Of a DNA stretch of 40,205 nucleotides, positions 35,018-40,205 are shown one piece after another; position 1 is the first letter of the stretch; every line of letters begins with the position of its first letter. The DNA lies in contig DUCS01000008.1 of the NCBI GenBank assembly GCA_012959695.1, positions 1 through 40,205 on the forward strand. The letters run 5' to 3'. The DNA comes from Cycloclasticus sp. Lineage in GTDB: Bacteria; Pseudomonadota; Gammaproteobacteria; Methylococcales; Cycloclasticaceae. The notes beneath the pieces were generated by a model. The model had not been told where the DNA came from and made no database searches. It worked only from the letters and a program-made list of their open reading frames with translations. Both the position numbers and the translations under genes were made by a program.

Positions 35018-35118
35018 AACTTTTACGTATTTAATTAAATGATTATATTCAATTAGTTATGATTCTTTCTTAACCTATATTATTATAGATTATATATGAA
35101 CTTTAATTCTTAAAAGCT

Positions 35119-35152
35119 GCCTAATAAAGCATCTACATCGATGCAGGAGGCT
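35119..35152 (+). promoter_or_regulatory. Leader hairpin next to the pdhA ribosome binding site
   Basis: GCATC (35129-35133) pairs with GATGC (35140-35144), directly before GGAGG (35146-35150). An outer GCCT (35119-35122) could pair with AGGC (35148-35151) and hide part of the GGAGG. This may tune translation of pdhA. Confidence 0.35.
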
Positions 35153-35157
35153 AGGCG

Positions 35158-36234
35158 GTGAGTATTCATCAAGAGTTGATTATAGAAGCTTCTCAATACC
35201 TTGATACCAATGGTGCGTTGCTCAAACCATTGCCTGATGTATTCAGTGACAACAAGCTTATTACGGACCTTTATCAAGCCCTGGTGCTAACTCGGCTTTT
35301 TGACGAAACGGCCATCAACCTTCAACGAACCGGCATCATCGGCACCTATGCTTCGTGCAGGGGCCAAGAGGCGATTGGAGTAGCCATCGGCCATGCCATG
35401 CTAGCTGACGACGTATTCATCCCTTATTACCGCGATATAGCCGCACAATTTCAACGCGGCGTTTTGCTTGAGGAGGTGCTCCAATATTGGGGTGGCGACG
35501 AACGTGGCAGCAATTTTTCACAGCAAGTAAATGATTTTCCCTTATGCGTACCCATCGCAACCCAGTTGTGTCACGCAGTTGGCATCGCCTTTGCCCTTAA
35601 ATACCAATCTAAACCAAATGTTGCTGTGGTCACCTGTGGCGATGGCGCCACCTCAAAAGGGGACTTCTATGAAGCTTTAAACATGGCTGGCGCTATGTCT
35701 TTGCCTACCCTATTTGTCATCAACAATAACCAATGGGCGATATCCGTTCCTCTAGAACGCCAAACCGCATCACCAAGTCTTGCTCATAAAGCACTGGCTG
35801 CTGGCATTTCAGCCGTCCAAGTAGACGGTAATGACCTACTCGCCATGTATATAAACGTCAGCGATGCGCTTGAACAAATACGTCAAACTGGCAACCCCTT
35901 CCTTATCGAAGCAGTAACGTATCGACTTTCTGACCACACAACCGCCGATGATGCCACTCGATATATGAGTCAAAAAGCGCTAACCAGCGCCAAACAAAAA
36001 GAGCCTCTTATTCGTTTCAAACGTTTTTTAGCTGAGCAACACAGCTGGACGGACAAAGAAGACCAAACTCTATACCAACAATGCCAACAGCAGGTCGACA
36101 CGGCCGTTGAGGCATATAAGAACCTGCCCACTCAACCGCCAGGTGAGTTTTTTGACTTTATGTATGAACAGTTGCCGGGCAACCTTGTAGAGCAGAAACA
36201 AGAATTTATTGATGGGTTAAAACGCCATGAATGA
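35158..36234 (+). CDS. pdhA: Pyruvate (2-oxoacid) dehydrogenase E1 component, alpha subunit
   Basis: The 358-residue TPP-binding subunit of the heterotetrameric E1 type has the thiamine-diphosphate motif GDGATSKGDFYEALNMAG ... NNNQWAIS near 160-198. YGTYASCRGQEA-like and YYRDIAAQFQRG segments place it with PdhA/BCKDH E1alpha. Start GTG follows a GGAGG site. The 3' end overlaps E1beta by 8 bp. The substrate could also be branched-chain oxoacids; the genes alone do not decide. Confidence 0.92.
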   Translation: MSIHQELIIEASQYLDTNGALLKPLPDVFSDNKLITDLYQALVLTRLFDETAINLQRTGIIGTYASCRGQEAIGVAIGHAMLADDVFIPYYRDIAAQFQRGVLLEEVLQYWGGDERGSNFSQQVNDFPLCVPIATQLCHAVGIAFALKYQSKPNVAVVTCGDGATSKGDFYEALNMAGAMSLPTLFVINNNQWAISVPLERQTASPSLAHKALAAGISAVQVDGNDLLAMYINVSDALEQIRQTGNPFLIEAVTYRLSDHTTADDATRYMSQKALTSAKQKEPLIRFKRFLAEQHSWTDKEDQTLYQQCQQQVDTAVEAYKNLPTQPPGEFFDFMYEQLPGNLVEQKQEFIDGLKRHE

Positions 36235-37207
36235 ATGGACCATGATTGAAGCGGTAACCCACGCGCTTGCCTCTCAACTGCGTGAAAATCCTAACACGGT
36301 CATTTTGGGTGAAGATGTCGGTGTTAACGGAGGTGTGTTTCGCGCTACTGAAGGTTTGCAACAAGAATTTGGTGAACAGCGTGTTATTGATACGCCACTG
36401 GCAGAATCCGCCATTATCGGCATGTCTATTGGTATGGCCAGTCAAGGCTTAATACCCATCCCAGAAATTCAATTTATGGGCTTTATTTATCCCGCCGTAG
36501 ATCAAATTTTAAGCCACGCCGCAAGATTGCGTAACAGAACCCGAGGGCGTTTAAGTTGCCCGATGGTGATACGCGCACCCTTTGGCGGCGGCATTCACGC
36601 GCCAGAACACCATTCCGAAAGCACCGAGGCCATCTTTGCCCACATACCCGGTTTGCGGGTAGTGATTCCCTCCTCACCCGCTCGTGCATACGGTTTATTA
36701 ATAGCCGCCATACAAGACCCAGACCCCGTAATCTTTCTTGAGCCCAAACGCATTTATCGAGACGGAAAACAAGCCATTGAAGACAACGGCGAAGCCTTAC
36801 CATTGGACATGTGCTTTACCTTACGCGAAGGCATCGATTTAACCCTCGTCTCTTGGGGTGCGATGCTAAAAGAAACACTGCAAGCCGCCGATTTATTAGC
36901 CGCTAAAGGTATCGACGCAGAAGTCATCGATGTAGCGACAATAAAACCATTAGATATCGATACGATTATCGATTCAGTGAACAAAACAGGACGTTGCATC
37001 ATCATCCACGAAGCCGCAAAAACCTGTGGTGTAGGCGCAGAAATCGCCGCGCTATTGGTCGAAAAAATCATCACGTCACTGCTCGCACCCATACTACGGG
37101 TTACCGGTTATGACACCGTGATGCCGATGTTTCAAAACGAACATTTTTATATGCCCAGCACTGAGCGTATTATAAAAGCAGCCACCAAAAGCATGGAGTA
37201 TCGATGA
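36227..37207 (+). CDS. pdhB: Pyruvate (2-oxoacid) dehydrogenase E1 component, beta subunit
   Basis: The 326-residue transketolase-like beta subunit has LGEDVGVNGGVFRATEGLQ, the DTPLAESAIIGMSIGMA stretch, EIQFMGFIYPAVDQI, RAPFGGG and HAPEHHSES. It completes the E1 active site with the alpha subunit. Overlaps of 8 bp with pdhA and 4 bp with the E2 gene indicate a tightly coupled operon. Confidence 0.93.
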   Translation: MNEWTMIEAVTHALASQLRENPNTVILGEDVGVNGGVFRATEGLQQEFGEQRVIDTPLAESAIIGMSIGMASQGLIPIPEIQFMGFIYPAVDQILSHAARLRNRTRGRLSCPMVIRAPFGGGIHAPEHHSESTEAIFAHIPGLRVVIPSSPARAYGLLIAAIQDPDPVIFLEPKRIYRDGKQAIEDNGEALPLDMCFTLREGIDLTLVSWGAMLKETLQAADLLAAKGIDAEVIDVATIKPLDIDTIIDSVNKTGRCIIIHEAAKTCGVGAEIAALLVEKIITSLLAPILRVTGYDTVMPMFQNEHFYMPSTERIIKAATKSMEYR

Positions 37208-38304
37208 ACATATTTCATTTACCGGATTTAGGAGAAGGCTTGCCCGATGCCGACATCGTCGAATGGCACGTCAAGGTGGGTGACATAATATCAGCCAACG
37301 ACCCATTAGTCTCGGTTGAAACAGCCAAGGCAATTATCGACATCCCCTCCCCTGTGTCTGGCACCGTAACCCACCTATATGGTGCGGTTAATGACGTGAT
37401 TAAAACCGGTGATCCGTTAGTGGAATTTGAAGGCGAGGCTCAGCAAGACTCAACAACCGTGGTGGGTGAAGTTGAAACCAGTGACAGCCTTATCCAAGAA
37501 GGTTCAGATAAGCAAAAAAGTGCCACGTTTAATGCCAAGGCCACCCCCGCCATTAGGGCTCTCGCCCACAGAATGAACGTTGACCTATCCATGGTGACCC
37601 CCAGTGGGCACGATGGACTCATTCAATCCGATGACATTCGACGCGTGGCAAAAATTCTTGCCGACGTTGGCCCCATGGAACCACTTAGAGGTGTTCGACG
37701 CGCCATGGCCCGTAATATGACCCAGTCTCACGCAGAAGTAGTGCCAGCCACCGTCGTTGACGACGCCGACATCAGCCTAATTGAAAGCACCGCAGACATC
37801 ACACCGCGCTTAGTTCGAGCACTCATTGTTGCCTGTACTGCAGAACCCGCTCTCAACGCTTGGTTCGACTCGCACGCCCTCGGCAGGCGCGTATTAAAGC
37901 CCATTCACCTTGGCTTAGCGATTGATGCACCGCAAGGGCTATTTGTTGCCGTACTTCGAGATATCGAAAAGCAAGATTTGAACGGCATTAAAACCAAGTT
38001 AAGCGAATTAAAAGACAAAATCGAGCACCGGCGTTTTTCAGCTGATGAGCTGCGCGGTTACACTATTACCTTATCCAACTACGGCAGCATCGCTGGCCAA
38101 TATGCCATACCCGTCGTCTTACCTCCAACAGTGGCTATTATTGGTGCAGGCAAAGCGCGCCAGCAGCCCGTTGTTATTGATGACGACATCGTCGTCAGAA
38201 ATATATTACCGCTATCCATTACGGTAGACCACCGTGTGGTTACTGGTGGTGAAGCCACACGCTTCTTAAAAGCGCTTATAATAGACCTTCAACAAGCAAC
38301 TTAA
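37204..38304 (+). CDS. pdhC: Dihydrolipoamide acyltransferase (E2) with HxxxTG motif
   Basis: The 366-residue E2 has one lipoyl domain (1-80, lipoyl lysine K42 in VETAKA), a peripheral-subunit-binding domain (about 112-152) and the catalytic domain (about 165-366). In the usual catalytic motif HxxxDG the aspartate is threonine here: H343 then RVVT347GG. The histidine is kept. Similar HxxxTG forms exist in some proteobacterial E2 proteins from memory. No E3 (lpd) gene is adjacent, so E3 must be encoded elsewhere. Confidence 0.91.
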   Translation: MNIFHLPDLGEGLPDADIVEWHVKVGDIISANDPLVSVETAKAIIDIPSPVSGTVTHLYGAVNDVIKTGDPLVEFEGEAQQDSTTVVGEVETSDSLIQEGSDKQKSATFNAKATPAIRALAHRMNVDLSMVTPSGHDGLIQSDDIRRVAKILADVGPMEPLRGVRRAMARNMTQSHAEVVPATVVDDADISLIESTADITPRLVRALIVACTAEPALNAWFDSHALGRRVLKPIHLGLAIDAPQGLFVAVLRDIEKQDLNGIKTKLSELKDKIEHRRFSADELRGYTITLSNYGSIAGQYAIPVVLPPTVAIIGAGKARQQPVVIDDDIVVRNILPLSITVDHRVVTGGEATRFLKALIIDLQQAT

Positions 38305-38313
38305 CTAAACTCT

Positions 38314-38709
38314 ATGAATTACTCTGCTGTATTTGCCCTAGGCGTTGGTGTCTTTGTCATTATCTTTTTTGGACGTATTTATTTATCACGCTTCAAGATG
38401 ATTGGTGAACCTAACCCTGCACGACACGTCGGTGATGAAAAGCCCCTTTGGCAAGTTTTCTATTTTTATAGCCCCCGTTGCAGCGCCTGTAAAACAATAA
38501 CGCCTGTCGTTGAAGAGCACTCCAAACAATATAAGCAAATTAGCGCCGTGGATATTTCTACTGACTTAGAGTTGGCACAACAATTTCATATTCGCGCAAC
38601 ACCCACTGCGGTATTTATAGAAAATGATATCGTTAGCGATGTTCAATTAGGATCTGGCATTGGCCAAACAATGAAAGACTTTATAGAAAAGCATGGCTCA
38701 GCAAACTAA
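38314..38709 (+). CDS. Membrane-anchored thioredoxin-like protein
   Basis: The 131-residue protein has an N-terminal transmembrane helix (about 5-25) and a thioredoxin fold. The redox motif is C56-S-A-C59 and the cis-proline lies in RATPTAVF. The lack of a cleavable signal means it is anchored; which side of the membrane the domain faces is not settled. It follows the E2 gene by 9 bp on the same strand and may be co-transcribed. Confidence 0.85.
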   Translation: MNYSAVFALGVGVFVIIFFGRIYLSRFKMIGEPNPARHVGDEKPLWQVFYFYSPRCSACKTITPVVEEHSKQYKQISAVDISTDLELAQQFHIRATPTAVFIENDIVSDVQLGSGIGQTMKDFIEKHGSAN

Positions 38710-38803
38710 GTATTTAGCAGTAAAGATTATTGCTGTTTGCGCCCTTTGTTTAAGCGTTATTGTTGGTCTAGGCTTATTGATAGAGAATTATTTTGGGGGC
38801 TGA
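38693..38803 (+). CDS. Very small single-span membrane protein, 36 residues
   Basis: An ATG inside the last codons of the thioredoxin gene opens a 36-residue frame: a charged N-terminus (MAQQTKYLAVK) and one hydrophobic helix (about 10-30). The last two glycines and the stop are encoded by GGGGGCTGA, which looks like the end of an IS1595-type element, so the native C-terminus may have been longer. No family is recognised. Confidence 0.5.
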   Translation: MAQQTKYLAVKIIAVCALCLSVIVGLGLLIENYFGG

Positions 38804-38952
38804 CACCAAATAATTTTTTTTAGTAGTTTTTTTAAATCCACTAAAAGCTCTTTTGGCGTCCCTGTGTTAAAGCGCCATTCACATTCTTTTAGGAACAAAT
38901 GAAAGTGTTCTCGTGGGATACCATTAAATTTCTCATGTGTCTTTAAAATACT
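38788..38952 (-). pseudogene. IS1595-family transposase, C-terminal remnant
   Basis: The minus-strand frame (about 54 codons to TAA at 38790-38788) reads like the end of an ISXO2-type transposase: GIPREHFHLFLKECEWRFN, then a KELLVDLKKLLKKI helix. There is no start codon. A stop of the neighbouring gene abuts it, so the upstream part of the element is lost. GGGGGCTGACACC at about 38795-38807 resembles a terminal inverted repeat of that family. No second end was found. Confidence 0.75.
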
Positions 38953-39372
38953 TTAAACGTCAGCGATATTCAGCCAAGTATCATGCTTATTGCACACACT
39001 CAACACATGAATTCGACCGCTGTAATCACCTAGGTCATATTGTGAGATTGGCGATTTATCCTTAGTAGGATCGAACATCGTTTCAGCTACAAATTCAAAT
39101 TTCTCATTCAATATCATATGCTTAACGATATAGTGCTCATACCCCGTCATGCCATGTGGCGTAACAACTTCAATAGCGGTACTGGAGCCATTCTTTGACG
39201 TTGATATAAGCGGCAAGTGGCCACCTACTTTTTTACTCCAACGGCCTGGCGCATCTTTTGTGTAATAAAGCCCACCTGCCATGCTAGAACTTGCCGCTAA
39301 AACAGCCGTTGGTGCGATAATCCCTGTTGCTGCACCCAGTGCAGATAAACGAATAAATCCTCTACGATTCAT
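38953..39372 (-). CDS. Tat-exported superoxide-reductase-like protein (class II SORL)
   Basis: The 139-residue protein begins MNRRGFIRLSALGAATG, a twin-arginine signal with a hydrophobic stretch and cleavage near residue 27. The ATG at 39372 has a GGGAGA site; the frame is open 21 codons further but upstream starts lack a site. The mature part has the iron-ligand set of the neelaredoxin/desulfoferrodoxin fold: H52, H73, H80, H85, C127 and H130 (VCNKHDTW). The usual lysine next to the first histidine is not present. Such proteins may reduce superoxide in the periplasm, or take part in sulfur or metal redox work. Confidence 0.85.
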   Translation of the reverse strand: MNRRGFIRLSALGAATGIIAPTAVLAASSSMAGGLYYTKDAPGRWSKKVGGHLPLISTSKNGSSTAIEVVTPHGMTGYEHYIVKHMILNEKFEFVAETMFDPTKDKSPISQYDLGDYSGRIHVLSVCNKHDTWLNIADV

Positions 39373-39525
39373 ATACATTCTCCCGGTAATTTCAATGATT
39401 TTTTGTATAAACCCGAGCCTAACTTCTTCCCTCATCTCGATATTTACACAATTTAATATACGCCTATAGCACTCAAAAACAAGTGAAGGCTTTCAAGGCA
39501 TTAACAACCGCCCGACTGGCTTCTT

Positions 39526-40128
39526 TTACCGCAACTGTTGCCAACGTTTTAAATCATCAGCCCCGTCTAAATCCCATAATTTAGGCAATAAGCCATAACT
39601 TAAATTGCAGTGCTCGATTGCTTTTATGTTCTGTTCCAATGTGTCAGCAACGCTCCATTCCACATCACTAAACATGTTTTGATTGATTTCACGAACCCCA
39701 ACAAGAATATAGCCGCCGTCTTCAACTGGGCCAAATACTATGTCGTTTGTGTTTAGGGCTTCGAATGCCTGTTCAATATACTCAAGCGATATAACAGGAC
39801 AATCGGTACCGATTAACACAACTTTATCAGCAGCCTTTTTACCCTCACCAAGCGTATACAGCATACGCTCACCTAACGCCTCTCCATGTTGCGCTTTAAG
39901 CATTAAACCAAATTGTTTAGCCAACGATCTAAACACAGAGTGGTTAATATCTGGCGCGCACCACAACTCCACGTCCCAATCCTCAGAGCAGCTATTCTCA
40001 ATAGTATTATTTAAAAGCCTGTTGTAGACCTCGCACGCTTGCTGCTCACCAATGTCCGCCGCCAACCGAGTTTTAACTTCACCCCGCACGGGTGCTTTGG
40101 CAAATATTTGTAATAACCTTGATGTCAT
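39526..40128 (-). CDS. TIGR04282/DUF2064 family glycosyltransferase-like protein
   Basis: The 200-residue protein has the family opening IFAKAPVRGEVKTRLAADIG, the DxD-like GTDCPVI (about 108-114) and FGPVEDGGYILVGV. The nucleotide-diphospho-sugar transferase fold (GT-A) is clear; substrate and product are unknown. The C-terminus with LPKLWDLDGADDLKRW is the usual end. It lies upstream of the SORL gene on the same strand with a 150-bp gap. Confidence 0.9.
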   Translation of the reverse strand: MTSRLLQIFAKAPVRGEVKTRLAADIGEQQACEVYNRLLNNTIENSCSEDWDVELWCAPDINHSVFRSLAKQFGLMLKAQHGEALGERMLYTLGEGKKAADKVVLIGTDCPVISLEYIEQAFEALNTNDIVFGPVEDGGYILVGVREINQNMFSDVEWSVADTLEQNIKAIEHCNLSYGLLPKLWDLDGADDLKRWQQLR

Positions 40129-40205
40129 CGTTTAAATTTAATTCGCCATCCTTATTTGGCTTTACACCTAATGGGCACTTATGCTCCCTAATAGGTAAGG
40201 TATAA

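Noticed and set aside
36483-36803. A 106-codon minus-strand frame in the E1beta gene.
   Set aside because: It is an arginine-rich shadow of pdhB without family features.
1-40205. CRISPR arrays or long tandem repeats.
   Set aside because: No regularly spaced repeats of 20 bases or more were seen; the only long repeated sequences are the IS ends.

Overview
The window reads as a chromosomal segment of a gammaproteobacterium of moderate to low GC (my estimate by eye is low to mid 40s percent). The evidence is the long minus-strand operon yceD-rpmF-fabH-fabD-fabG-acpP-fabF-pabB-pabC-mltG-tmk-holB-pilZ followed by tatD, an order typical of that class, together with mtaB, cysZ, ispG, mazG and a YceF-type maf. 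The gene style and AT content would suit a marine Thiotrichales-like lineage (Methylophaga or Cycloclasticus relatives). That placement is inference from memory and was not tested.

Layout. (1) 1-810: tRNA-Leu(UAA) with its terminator, then an HNH-nuclease reading frame that may be a 5'-truncated island remnant. (2) 900-8113: MATE efflux pump, glycerophosphodiesterase, class-V aminotransferase, ispG, cold-shock protein, mazG and a fused SpmA/SpmB-type membrane protein. (3) 8177-14164: a lipid-chemistry cluster made of an LpxL-family acyltransferase, a fatty acyl-AMP ligase with a carrier domain, an Sfp-type phosphopantetheinyl transferase, and a 765-residue fusion of a PlsC-like acyltransferase with an alpha/beta hydrolase. 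This is the best candidate for an undescribed pathway. (4) 14201-16210: mtaB and cysZ. (5) 16310-19104: a MinD/FlhG-like ATPase gene broken by a one-base frameshift and by a complete IS3-family (IS407-like) element with a 4-bp target duplication. (6) 19141-30295: tatD and the fatty-acid, folate and replication operon. (7) 30333-34955: maf, gloA, a lytic transglycosylase, a split diguanylate cyclase and a NodI/NodJ-type ABC exporter. (8) 35158-38803: pyruvate dehydrogenase E1alpha, E1beta and E2, a membrane thioredoxin and a very small membrane ORF. (9) 38788-40128: an IS1595-family transposase scrap, a Tat-exported superoxide-reductase-like protein and a TIGR04282 glycosyltransferase.

How the parts work together. 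The fab operon makes acyl-ACP, and a terminator-like hairpin between acpP and fabF would let ACP be made in excess. plsX is missing from its usual place between rpmF and fabH. The separate FAAL-carrier cluster could activate free fatty acids onto its own carrier for a special lipid. All three clearly damaged protein genes (MinD/FlhG-like ATPase, PilZ protein, diguanylate cyclase) belong to polar-motility, type IV pilus or c-di-GMP functions, while the surrounding housekeeping genes are intact. That pattern suggests decay of surface motility and c-di-GMP control, unless the three lesions are sequence errors.
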